This document shows positions 1 to 5,702 of a DNA stretch of 5,702 bases, piece by piece. The translations under genes were made by a program, and so were the position numbers. Position 1 is the first letter of the stretch; every line of letters begins with the position of its first letter. Source of the stretch: an uncultured Eubacteriales bacterium (GTDB taxonomy: Bacteria; Bacillota_A; Clostridia; Saccharofermentanales; Saccharofermentanaceae). The notes beneath the pieces are model-generated. The model was given only the letters and a program-made list of their open reading frames with translations, did not search any database and was not told the DNA's origin. The stretch covers positions 1-5,702 of the forward strand of contig OMQY01000063.1 of the NCBI GenBank assembly GCA_900313405.1, given 5' to 3'.

Positions 1-81
1 CAGAAATCGAGAATAGTGTGGTAATCCACGTTCGGTCTTTACCACATTTTCGGCGGAAATCGAGAATAGTGTGGTAATCCA
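1..81. repeat. Two-copy 26-bp direct repeat with interleaved inverted copy
   Basis: Positions 3-28 and 56-81 are identical over 26 bp (beginning GAAATCGAGAATAG, ending GTGGTAATCCA), 53 bp apart. Between them, TTACCACA at 39-46 is the reverse complement of TGTGGTAA at both 17-24 and 70-77. The larger fold 39-77 pairs TTACCACA with TGTGGTAA, then TTTTCG (47-52) with CGAGAA (61-66, one G-U pair), leaving a 3-nt TAG bulge and an 8-nt loop. The middle segment is therefore an imperfect inverted copy of the repeat. The 53-bp period is not a multiple of three and all frames close early, so it does not look like protein repeat DNA. The first copy begins only two bases from the window edge, so the array may continue outside. 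It resembles a dispersed palindromic intergenic element, but its family is not recognised. Confidence 0.6.
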
Positions 82-319
82 AGCCGGCCTGTCCCATACT
101 GCCGAGATCGTATCAAGAGTTAAGTGAGATGTTTACCTGAACTCTTTCATATCGTCCAATCGCAGGAGGACGGGCTTCATGCCGCGCGTAAACTTTGTAT
201 TAACTGTATGGTAAACTGGCCGTAGAACGTCCGGAAAACCCTTTGAGGGAGGCAGGTAAACGGAGCGTCGGTTGATGCGGTGCGGGGGCGGCGGTAGGAT
301 GCAGGTGGAGGTGAGAGAA
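82..319 (+). promoter_or_regulatory. Non-coding leader with repeated GTAAAC/GTTTAC half-sites
   Basis: No credible gene is seen in this stretch before the HTH gene at 320. It carries four copies of one hexamer on either strand: GTTTAC at 131-136, and GTAAAC at 188-193, 211-216 and 256-261. The outer pair extends to a perfect 9-bp inverted match, GTTTACCTG (131-139) with CAGGTAAAC (253-261). Spacings of 23 and 45 bp between the same-strand copies are close to whole helical turns. This could be an operator region, perhaps for the adjacent XRE regulator itself, which is inference. No convincing -35/-10 pair was found, although a promoter for the plus-strand gene must lie here or further upstream. 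Confidence 0.3.
307..314 (+). promoter_or_regulatory. Shine-Dalgarno site fixing the HTH gene start
   Basis: GGAGGTGA lies 5 nt before the ATG at 320 (8 nt counting from the GGAGG core). It decides the start: in-frame upstream ATGs at 272 and 299 would add a Gly-rich, uncharacteristic N-terminus and lack a comparable ribosome binding site, while the HTH domain begins directly after 320. Confidence 0.8.
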
Positions 320-877
320 ATGGATGCAAACAGATTCGGTTGCTTTGTAGCTGAACGTCGCAAAGAGCTGCATATGACTCAGAAGGACCTGGCTGCCAAA
401 ATCCACGTAACCGACAAAGCGGTCAGCAAGTGGGAGAGAGGTCTGGGGCTGCCGGACATAAACTCGATCGAGGCCCTGGCGGACGCTTTGGATGTTTCCA
501 TTACAGAACTTATGAGATCAGAAATGAATGTTAATGAAGAGACCGAGCAGGTCGTGAGCGACGTGATCGAGGTGGCGCGCAAGGACATTGACGAGAGGCA
601 GAGAATCATAATCTATACTTTCGCCGCTACATCATTGTTGCTGGCGCTCATTCAGATGTTGCTGAGCATACGCTGGAACGCCGACAAGCTTCAGATGAGG
701 ATGGATGTTCCGATCACTGCCTATATTCCGGGCTTGCTCCTGATCATCTACGGTATCGTCTGCAAGATCAAGGGCAAGAAAGCAGAAGGCGTGATCCCCA
801 TCGGCCTATCGCTCCTGATCATCCCGATAGTGATCTTCGGCGCGGCCTACCTGATCTGTGCCCTGGTTACCGGCTGA
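320..877 (+). CDS. XRE-family HTH regulator with three C-terminal membrane segments
   Basis: This is a 185-residue protein. Residues 1-66 form a standard helix-turn-helix of the HTH_3/XRE class: FVAERRKELHMTQKDLA, then the recognition region VTDKAVSKWERG, then LPDINSIEALADALDVSITEL. Residues about 67-95 are a charged linker. Three hydrophobic spans follow, near 96-117, 132-150 and 158-182, so the protein should sit in the membrane with its DNA-binding domain in the cytoplasm. This layout is common among Firmicutes XRE proteins, most of them of unknown function. The start at 320 is supported by a strong GGAGGTGA site. The gene converges on the M56 sensor gene with a 55-bp gap, so it is not co-transcribed with it. 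A link between them is possible only by proximity. The GTAAAC half-sites upstream could be its own operators. The family call is secure; the signal and targets are unknown. Confidence 0.9.
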   Translation: MDANRFGCFVAERRKELHMTQKDLAAKIHVTDKAVSKWERGLGLPDINSIEALADALDVSITELMRSEMNVNEETEQVVSDVIEVARKDIDERQRIIIYTFAATSLLLALIQMLLSIRWNADKLQMRMDVPITAYIPGLLLIIYGIVCKIKGKKAEGVIPIGLSLLIIPIVIFGAAYLICALVTG

Positions 878-932
878 GCGGATCCTCTCATAATAGAGCT
901 CAAGATCGTTTATTCTCGCAATCATATCTTCC

Positions 933-3900
933 TTATTTCTCTTCCATCAATAAATTCACGCGATTACTTATTATGTCGATTACTTCATCGAGGCTCTTTT
1001 GCCCATCGAAAAAGCCCGGCATCTCTTCATTGATGATCATATTGATATTCTCGTCTGTTATTCTGCAGCTGTCTGTTCTCTCAAGCCAGCCTAAGATCAT
1101 ATCAAGATAATCGCGGCTAAAGTGCTCATCGTGATAGCTTCTGTTGGCATACTCCAGCCAGCGTTCTCCTAAGTCATAGAAAGCCGCAATATTGATAGGC
1201 ATGTCGCCACTGTGGCTTTGGACTTCTTCACCGAGAGCGAAGCTGATGAATCTCCATGCGCCGTCTTCTGAACTTGTGCAGTCGGTGATCGCTGCCGTCA
1301 TAGAAGGGAAAAGTGTTGGACCGTGGCCGTCAACGGAAGGTCCCCCGGTGATAAGCCAGTCTGTTTTCGATGTGTAGTCGCTGTCGATCATTAAATACCA
1401 GAAAGTGTTTATAGATACGGGCAGATAATGAGTGCTATTGTGTTCGCCGGCGGCGATAGCATCGGTCAGAGCGACCAGATCACGGAAGGATTCAGTGTCG
1501 ATATTAATAGTGCCGTCTTCAATAAAATCTTCGCAGCTGAACAGCTGATCGAGAAGCTCCCCCTTGTTCTGATAGTAATAGGGATAGTAACCGTACTCCT
1601 CACCAAAGTCGCGGTATTCGGAGAAGGTGAAGCCGATGGTGTCAGCCGGGATACATTCCGGATCCAGAAGCCACCCGTTGACAGTCGCAGACAGAGGGAT
1701 GTGATAGAGCTCGCCGTCTGTCTCGGCCGCTCTGAAGCAGGCGTCGATGAAGTCTGCACGTTCGAGGGAGTCGTCACTGTCTATCATCTCATTCATATCG
1801 ATAAAAAGATCATCGTTCTCCATGACATAAAAACCGCCTGCATTAAGAACTATATCAGGCCCCGTGCCGTCCTCGACCGTGATCCTAAGCTCGTCAAGAA
1901 TATAAGCTTCAGCTTGGGCATAAGATTCAAAATTATAGGCAGAATCCCAGTAAATAGCGGATACATAAAACTCCGGATCAATAACGATAAAGTAGTCCGG
2001 ATCCGTTCGGTTAAATTCGCTTATGGCAAAGCTTTCCACGGGTCGCAGATCCTCCACGATCGCCGCCCGCAGGATCGTCTTGCCGGCGTTGGGATTGGAA
2101 GAGGCGCGTCTGAGCGTTATGATATCGCGTCCGGATGTTCCTTCGCCCTGGTCCGGACCGATGTAGTAGCCGTTACGGACCATTACCAGCTCATCCTCAT
2201 CGCAATAATACAGATCGAAAAAACTCAGTTTATGGATGTCGGTATATGAGGAGTTGAAGTCAAAGACAACGGTCTCTTCCTGATTCAGGGGATCGTATCG
2301 GGTAATTACATAATTGCTGTTTACCATATAGAGGTAGTCACCGGATATAACGGTGTTGCCATTGTAGCGCTCAGCCATCTCGTCGCTTATATCCAGCGCC
2401 GTGACATTCCCATTATCGTGATCTACCAGGAAATAGTCGAAAAGCATATCATAACCGGTTGTGGAAAGCCCCATGCAGAGGAGATCACCATTGCTGTTAA
2501 CTGTCCATCTTACTGAATCGTAGTCGAGAGTAAACTGGTCAATGATATTGCCGTCAATGTCGGTTATCGAGAAAACGCTCTTATAAAGGCTGTTCTCGAT
2601 ATAAGAGCTCTCAATATAGAAGAGGCCGTCTCTATAGGCTATTTGGGTATAGCTATCGCAAGGGTATGAGGATCCCTTAAATACATCGCGTTCGTCAGTC
2701 ATCAGTCCCTGTTCGAAGTTAAGCGTATAGAGGTTGTATTGTCCCGATTGATAATTGCCAACGATGCCCTTTACGACGCCGTCGGCCACGGTGAGACATA
2801 GGATATCGTTATTTTCGATGAGATCAATGGAGCCTATCAGGTCGCCGTCTTCTGAATAGGAGATGATCTTTTGAGGGATTGTGGGACCGGCCGGATAGAG
2901 GTCGGGATCCTCAGAGACGGCAAGTTTGAATATTCTTGCGTCCGGTGTGATCAGGAGCGGTCTCATGACTATATCGTCTTCTCCGAGCAACTCCTGCTGT
3001 TCTTGTCCGTAAATGACTTCAGCTGAGTCATACCACATTGAATCAGCGGCCACATAGCTCGGTTCGCGGATATTCTTTCTGTTTATGAGTGAACAGCTGA
3101 CTATAGCGGCGAGTGCGATGCTGACCGTAAGGAGTACGGATATACTTTTACGGGTGCCGCTCATTATGCTGCTGATGCGCTTCTTAAGGAAGGAACGGCT
3201 TTTGCCGCTCATGGATGTGGCCGTAAGCGCGATAGTCTGATTACTGCCGGATCTTGTAGCCAGCTTAAGCAAGGTCTCGCTGTAACCGGCCTTGTTGTCC
3301 TTGCCCAAAATCGTTAAGACTCGCTCGTCCACCGCCAGCTCGCTGTCGCGCTCCATCATGACCGCCGCAGGCCATATAAGCGGATCAAACCACAAAAATG
3401 TCACGAAAGCATACTTTACGAGTGGCCAGAACATATCCCCCTGAGCATAATGGCAATATTCATGACAAACCGAATAGCGGTAGATCTCATCTTCCTCATC
3501 CATATCGTCGCTGACATAGATATTCTTCCCGAGAAGAAATGGCGATTTTATCCCCGTAAGCTTATAGATCTTCAGCCCGCCGAATTGCGACCGCCCATAG
3601 AATCGCCTTCTGCGATATGTCTTTATAGCGAAAAAAACATTGTTGAAGACGATAGTTCCGCCAACTGCCATGGCACCTGCGACATAAATGATCCAGGCGA
3701 TCTTCATATAGTCGAGGCCGGAAGTGAAGTATCTGCCGGATGCTGCGCTTTTATGATCGTCAACTGAGGGATCGGCGATCTTACCGACAGTCATTTTGTC
3801 TGTCTCCGGAGCGCTCTGTTCGTGGGCGTTTGAAAGTGTCGGGATCGTTTGTACTCTGCTGTACTCTGTCCGCATTGAGTTATGCGGATCGATCAAGGCA

Positions 3901-4121
3901 GGGTGATCGGAGAGGCTATCTGCCGAACCGGCTGATACGCTGAAATGCTCGTCGGGCTTACTGACCTTTACCGGGATCGAGATCGAGAAAGACAGTATCA
4001 CGAAGATCGGCAATATAAGCCAGAGGCCGTATTGCATGCGTCTCGGGATCTTACCGTCGGCCAGCTTTCTTATCAAGAAGATCGTGATTATTATCAGGTT
4101 AAAGATAAGAAATGTTTTCAT
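933..4121 (-). CDS. BlaR1-like M56 sensor protease fused to propeller-like and ABC solute-binding domains
   Basis: This is a 1062-residue membrane protein. Predicted membrane spans are near residues 2-18, 31-50, 140-166 and 325-343; a hydrophilic, probably extracellular loop spans 51-139. The M56 (BlaR1/MecR1) protease core has SPFLLGKNIYVSDD (193-206), the zinc motif HEYCH (220-224) and ERDSELAVDE (257-266), which should supply the third ligand, so it looks catalytically intact. No penicillin-binding domain (SxxK, KTG) is recognisable. Residues about 355-680 are beta-rich and show repeated strand-Asp-Gly-strand units like propeller blades. Residues about 681-1062 resemble a complete family 1 ABC solute-binding protein: AISEFNRTDPDY, GPDIVLNAGG, GGPSVDGHGPTLFP, GAWRFISFALGEEVQ, MPINIAAF and C-terminal NRVNLLMEE. 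IVSC at 340-343 fits a lipobox. A GAGGTGAG-type site overlapping the repressor stop suggests translational coupling. The inferred role is to sense a ligand outside the cell and trigger cleavage of the upstream repressor. Family assignment of the N-terminus is firm, the solute-binding call is strong, and the propeller call is moderate. Confidence 0.88.
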   Translation of the reverse strand: MKTFLIFNLIIITIFLIRKLADGKIPRRMQYGLWLILPIFVILSFSISIPVKVSKPDEHFSVSAGSADSLSDHPALIDPHNSMRTEYSRVQTIPTLSNAHEQSAPETDKMTVGKIADPSVDDHKSAASGRYFTSGLDYMKIAWIIYVAGAMAVGGTIVFNNVFFAIKTYRRRRFYGRSQFGGLKIYKLTGIKSPFLLGKNIYVSDDMDEEDEIYRYSVCHEYCHYAQGDMFWPLVKYAFVTFLWFDPLIWPAAVMMERDSELAVDERVLTILGKDNKAGYSETLLKLATRSGSNQTIALTATSMSGKSRSFLKKRISSIMSGTRKSISVLLTVSIALAAIVSCSLINRKNIREPSYVAADSMWYDSAEVIYGQEQQELLGEDDIVMRPLLITPDARIFKLAVSEDPDLYPAGPTIPQKIISYSEDGDLIGSIDLIENNDILCLTVADGVVKGIVGNYQSGQYNLYTLNFEQGLMTDERDVFKGSSYPCDSYTQIAYRDGLFYIESSYIENSLYKSVFSITDIDGNIIDQFTLDYDSVRWTVNSNGDLLCMGLSTTGYDMLFDYFLVDHDNGNVTALDISDEMAERYNGNTVISGDYLYMVNSNYVITRYDPLNQEETVVFDFNSSYTDIHKLSFFDLYYCDEDELVMVRNGYYIGPDQGEGTSGRDIITLRRASSNPNAGKTILRAAIVEDLRPVESFAISEFNRTDPDYFIVIDPEFYVSAIYWDSAYNFESYAQAEAYILDELRITVEDGTGPDIVLNAGGFYVMENDDLFIDMNEMIDSDDSLERADFIDACFRAAETDGELYHIPLSATVNGWLLDPECIPADTIGFTFSEYRDFGEEYGYYPYYYQNKGELLDQLFSCEDFIEDGTINIDTESFRDLVALTDAIAAGEHNSTHYLPVSINTFWYLMIDSDYTSKTDWLITGGPSVDGHGPTLFPSMTAAITDCTSSEDGAWRFISFALGEEVQSHSGDMPINIAAFYDLGERWLEYANRSYHDEHFSRDYLDMILGWLERTDSCRITDENINMIINEEMPGFFDGQKSLDEVIDIISNRVNLLMEEK

Positions 4122-4132
4122 AACAACTCACC

Positions 4133-4495
4133 TCACTCGCCGTCTTTTATGATCCGTTCGATCTCTTCAATGTCCTCCTTTGTCAGGGCTTCCTGCTTCA
4201 GCATGCTGCTGATCATGAGGCCGACATTGCCCCCGTAGATCTTGGATAAGAAGGATCTTGTCTCTTCGAGTTCTGCTTCATCTCGGCTTATGTTGGCAAA
4301 GTATTTACGGGATTTGCCGTCGAGGCTGTATGTGATGCTGCCCTTGGAAGTCATGCGGCCTAAGAAAGTCATAGCCGTAGACTTCGCCCAACCCATGCTA
4401 TCCTTAAGTTCGCGGATCAACTCCATGGTGGGCATGGGGCCCTTATCCCAGAGCAGTTCCATAATCTTCCATTCAGTGTCTGTCAGTTTGATCAT
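4133..4495 (-). CDS. BlaI/MecI-family transcriptional repressor
   Basis: This 120-residue protein has the usual length of the BlaI/MecI/CopY family. Residues 1-68 are the winged helix: LTDTEWKIMELLWDKGP at the start, GWAKSTAMTFLGRMTSKG as the recognition-helix region (35-52), then the beta wing with Lys-Ser-Arg-Lys-Tyr-Phe. Residues 72-120 form the helical dimerisation part (FLSKIYGGN and LTKEDIEEIERII). In BlaI/MecI, proteolysis in this C-terminal part, triggered by the M56 partner, releases DNA. The same is inferred here because an M56 gene follows by 11 bp. AGGAGG lies 7 nt upstream of the ATG. No CopY-type CxC metal motif is present, so copper response is unlikely. Two BlaI-type operators flank its promoter, so it should repress its own operon. 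No resistance gene is nearby, so the symbol blaI would overstate the function. Confidence 0.93.
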   Translation of the reverse strand: MIKLTDTEWKIMELLWDKGPMPTMELIRELKDSMGWAKSTAMTFLGRMTSKGSITYSLDGKSRKYFANISRDEAELEETRSFLSKIYGGNVGLMISSMLKQEALTKEDIEEIERIIKDGE

Positions 4496-4512
4496 ATAAG
4501 GGCCTCCTGTGT

Positions 4513-4530
4513 GGTCTACTCTTGTAGACC
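4513..4530. promoter_or_regulatory. BlaI-type operator 1 (downstream of start site)
   Basis: This is a perfect 7-bp dyad, GGTCTAC-TCTT-GTAGACC. Its core TACT-CT-TGTA differs from the BlaI/MecI consensus TACA-N2-TGTA at one base. It lies between the predicted transcription start (about 4534, minus strand) and the repressor ribosome binding site, at roughly +4 to +21, where a bound dimer would block transcription. It shares both outer GGTCTAC/ACC arms with operator 2. Confidence 0.8.
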
Positions 4531-4540
4531 TTATAAATGC

Positions 4541-4569
4541 ATACTAACAGATAGGTCTACAAATGTAAA
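4541..4569 (-). promoter_or_regulatory. Predicted sigma-A promoter of the repressor-sensor operon
   Basis: Reading the minus strand, TTTACA (4569-4564) serves as -35 and TAGTAT (4546-4541) as -10, with an exact 17-nt spacer. The expected start is near 4534, giving a short leader of about 38 nt before the ATG at 4495. The -35 falls inside operator 2. The -10 matches TATAAT at four of six positions; TTTATA a few bases downstream is an alternative -10 with poorer spacing. Confidence 0.6.
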
Positions 4570-4571
4570 CC
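4554..4571. promoter_or_regulatory. BlaI-type operator 2 (over the -35)
   Basis: GGTCTAC-AAAT-GTAAACC is a dyad with one mismatched pair. It contains TACA-AA-TGTA, a perfect match to the BlaI/MecI operator core. Its centre is 41 bp from that of operator 1, about four helical turns, so both dimers would face the same side of the DNA. The paired sites around one promoter match how BlaI/MecI systems are usually arranged. Confidence 0.8.
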
Positions 4572-4658
4572 CTGCGTGGATGTTCAGCAGGCTTCTTTGT
4601 CGACAGTATTCTTAATAAATGTCAACGGATATATCTTTGTTGTACACCTCATATGCCC

Positions 4659-4677
4659 TGCCCCAACGGCCGGGGCA
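4659..4677 (-). terminator. GC-rich hairpin after metF, possible terminator
   Basis: TGCCCC (4659-4664) pairs perfectly with GGGGCA (4672-4677) around a 7-nt loop. It begins 11 bp past the metF stop, the place expected for a terminator of the methionine operon. However, no T-run follows the stem on either strand, so it is not a standard intrinsic terminator. It could act as an mRNA 3' end stabiliser or be coincidental. Confidence 0.35.
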
Positions 4678-4688
4678 ATACCCGATCC

Positions 4689-5546
4689 TCAGACTATATT
4701 CTTGATTCCTTCGCAGATCCTCCCTGCAACCAGCGGATTGTTCATCGTATAAAGATGGATCCCGCTTATGTCATTGGTCAGAAGGTCGATTATCTGGCTC
4801 AGGCAGTAGGACATGCCGGCGTCAAAGAGAGCCTCCTTGTTGTCCTCGTACCTGGATATGATCCTCCGGAATCGCTCGGGGAAGGATGCATGGCAAATGC
4901 TGACCATCCTTTTGATCTGGGCTGCGTTTATCACGGGCATGACGCCGGGGACAACGGGAACATTGATATCTGCGATCCTGCACTTGTCAAAGAAGCGGTA
5001 GAAGACCTGATTATCGAAAAAAAGCTGGGACAGCAGTACCTCTGCTCCGGCGTCGACCTTTTTCTTGAGGCACTTCATATCCGAGACAACATCAGAGGAC
5101 TCGGGGTGGCACTCCGGATAGCAGGCGCCCAGGAAGCAGAAATCATTATCCTGTTTCATATACGAGATGAGATCCGATGAGTGAGAGAAGTCATTCTTGC
5201 CGGGGATTGCCGGGTTGGCATCGCCTCTTAGGGCAAGGACATTCTCGATCCCTTCATATTTAAGGACGCGGGCAAACTCATCTATCTCACTTCGGTCATA
5301 ATGAAGGCAGGTAAGATGCACCACAGGCTCTACGCCGTAATCGCGCTTGATCTTCTTGGCGATCTCGATAGTCCGGTTGCAGTTGGCAGATCCGCCCGCG
5401 CCGAATGTGACGCTTATGAAGTCGGGCTTAAGCTCGCAGAGAACATCCAGGGTCGCATCGATGTTTTTAAGCTCCTCGTCCTTTTTGGGCGGGAATATCT
5501 CGAACGACAGACTTCTTTTATGGCTATAGACCTGTGATACTTTCAT
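4689..5546 (-). CDS. metF: Methylenetetrahydrofolate reductase
   Basis: This cytoplasmic flavoprotein reduces 5,10-methylene-THF to 5-methyl-THF, the methyl donor for methionine synthesis. The 285 residues match the usual bacterial length. Family motifs run through the whole TIM barrel: SFEIFPPK (14-21), VTFGAGGS (46-53), HLTC (77-80), LALRGD (104-109), ACYPECHPE (141-149), SQLFFD (173-178), PGVMPV (200-205) and LYTMN (265-269). Glu16, Asp109 and Gln174 correspond to catalytic or folate-binding Glu28, Asp120 and Gln183 of Escherichia coli MetF, by motif matching. The start is set by AGAGGA 5 nt upstream, inside the metE 3' end. The gene follows metE by 2 bp, so the methyl donor and the enzyme that uses it are made together. 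No frameshift or missing motif is seen. Confidence 0.96.
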   Translation of the reverse strand: MKVSQVYSHKRSLSFEIFPPKKDEELKNIDATLDVLCELKPDFISVTFGAGGSANCNRTIEIAKKIKRDYGVEPVVHLTCLHYDRSEIDEFARVLKYEGIENVLALRGDANPAIPGKNDFSHSSDLISYMKQDNDFCFLGACYPECHPESSDVVSDMKCLKKKVDAGAEVLLSQLFFDNQVFYRFFDKCRIADINVPVVPGVMPVINAAQIKRMVSICHASFPERFRRIISRYEDNKEALFDAGMSYCLSQIIDLLTNDISGIHLYTMNNPLVAGRICEGIKNIV

Positions 5547-5548
5547 AC

Positions 5549-5702
5549 TTATCCTCTGATTATCGATGCAGCTTTTACGAGGTTCTGAAGACTCTTAACG
5601 GTCTCTTCCTCGCCTCTTGTCTTAAGGCCGCAGTCGGGGTTTACCCAGAGCTTGCTGTCATCGATCCTGGCGCGCATATTCGTCAAAGCGTTTACGATCT
5701 CA
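5549..5702 (-). CDS. metE: Cobalamin-independent methionine synthase, C-terminal fragment (cut by window edge)
   Basis: Only the last 50 codons are in the window, with the stop at 5551-5549. The reading frame starts at 5701. The segment [13 protein letters not shown] is the signature of the MetE C-terminal domain; its Cys is the last zinc ligand (Cys726 in Escherichia coli), which binds the homocysteine-activating zinc. MetE transfers the methyl group from 5-methyl-THF polyglutamate to homocysteine without B12. The fragment could belong either to a full two-domain MetE or to a shorter protein with only the C-terminal domain; the window cannot tell. The TAA stop is followed after 2 nt by the metF ATG, and the metF ribosome binding site lies in the last codons. 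Confidence 0.93.
   Translation of the reverse strand, partial: EIVNALTNMRARIDDSKLWVNPDCGLKTRGEEETVKSLQNLVKAASIIRG

Noticed and set aside
3..77. C-terminal end of a plus-strand gene entering from the left
   Set aside because: One frame is open from position 3 to a stop at 75-77, but it consists almost wholly of repeat sequence, shows no recognisable motif and is only 24 codons long.
1..81. CRISPR array
   Set aside because: Only two repeat copies are present, and the 25-bp gap between them contains an inverted copy of the repeat rather than an unrelated spacer. No third copy follows at the next expected position and no cas gene is in the window.
272..319. Earlier start for the HTH protein
   Set aside because: The added residues are Gly-rich and outside the HTH domain, and the strong GGAGGTGA site serves the ATG at 320.
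881..932. Bidirectional terminator between the convergent genes
   Set aside because: The only stem seen is CTCT (885-888) with AGAG (895-898), four pairs and no T-run directly after it. That is too weak to call.
1428..2249. Plus-strand open frame of 273 codons
   Set aside because: It lies fully inside the sensor gene on the opposite strand. Its product shows no recognisable domain, while the minus strand encodes clear M56 and solute-binding motifs.
4133..4571. Beta-lactam resistance or copper-response locus
   Set aside because: The partner lacks a penicillin-binding domain, no beta-lactamase is present, and the repressor has no CopY-type CxC motif.
4653..5180. Plus-strand open frame of 175 codons
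   Set aside because: It lies mostly antisense to metF, which has all its family motifs; the product resembles nothing known and there is no convincing ribosome binding site.

Overview
The window looks like a chromosomal segment of an anaerobic Bacillota, most likely class Clostridia. The evidence is strong AGGAGG/GGAGGTGA-type ribosome binding sites, a BlaI/M56 regulator pair, a short XRE-type HTH protein with a membrane tail, and MetE/MetF sequences of Firmicutes type. Base composition is moderate, close to balanced by eye. The genus cannot be fixed from the sequence alone.

Layout. Positions 1-319 hold no convincing gene. They contain a 26-bp direct repeat with an interleaved inverted copy (3-81) and several GTAAAC/GTTTAC half-sites in front of a plus-strand gene. 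That gene (320-877) is an XRE-family HTH protein with three C-terminal membrane segments. It converges on a long minus-strand gene (933-4121) after a 55-bp gap. The long gene follows a BlaI/MecI-family repressor gene (4133-4495, minus) by 11 bp, and the two form an operon. In front of the repressor is a predicted promoter with two 18-bp dyads that match the BlaI-type TACA-N2-TGTA operator, one over the -35 and one just after the start site. At the right end lies a methionine operon on the minus strand: the C-terminus of metE (cut by the window edge), then a complete metF, separated by 2 bp.

The notable part is the 1062-residue partner of the BlaI-like repressor. Its N-terminal third is a BlaR1/MecR1-type M56 membrane metallopeptidase with an intact HEYCH zinc motif. 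Its extracellular part is not a penicillin-binding domain. It reads as a beta-rich, propeller-like region (about residues 355-680) followed by a full-length family 1 ABC solute-binding domain (about 681-1062). The inferred model is that an extracellular ligand, possibly a sugar, oligosaccharide or peptide, is sensed by the solute-binding domain. The signal then activates the M56 protease, which inactivates the repressor and derepresses at least the operon itself. The junction between the two halves resembles a lipoprotein signal peptide with a lipobox, which suggests that a secreted lipoprotein was fused onto a BlaR1-like protease. No beta-lactamase or other obvious target gene is in the window.
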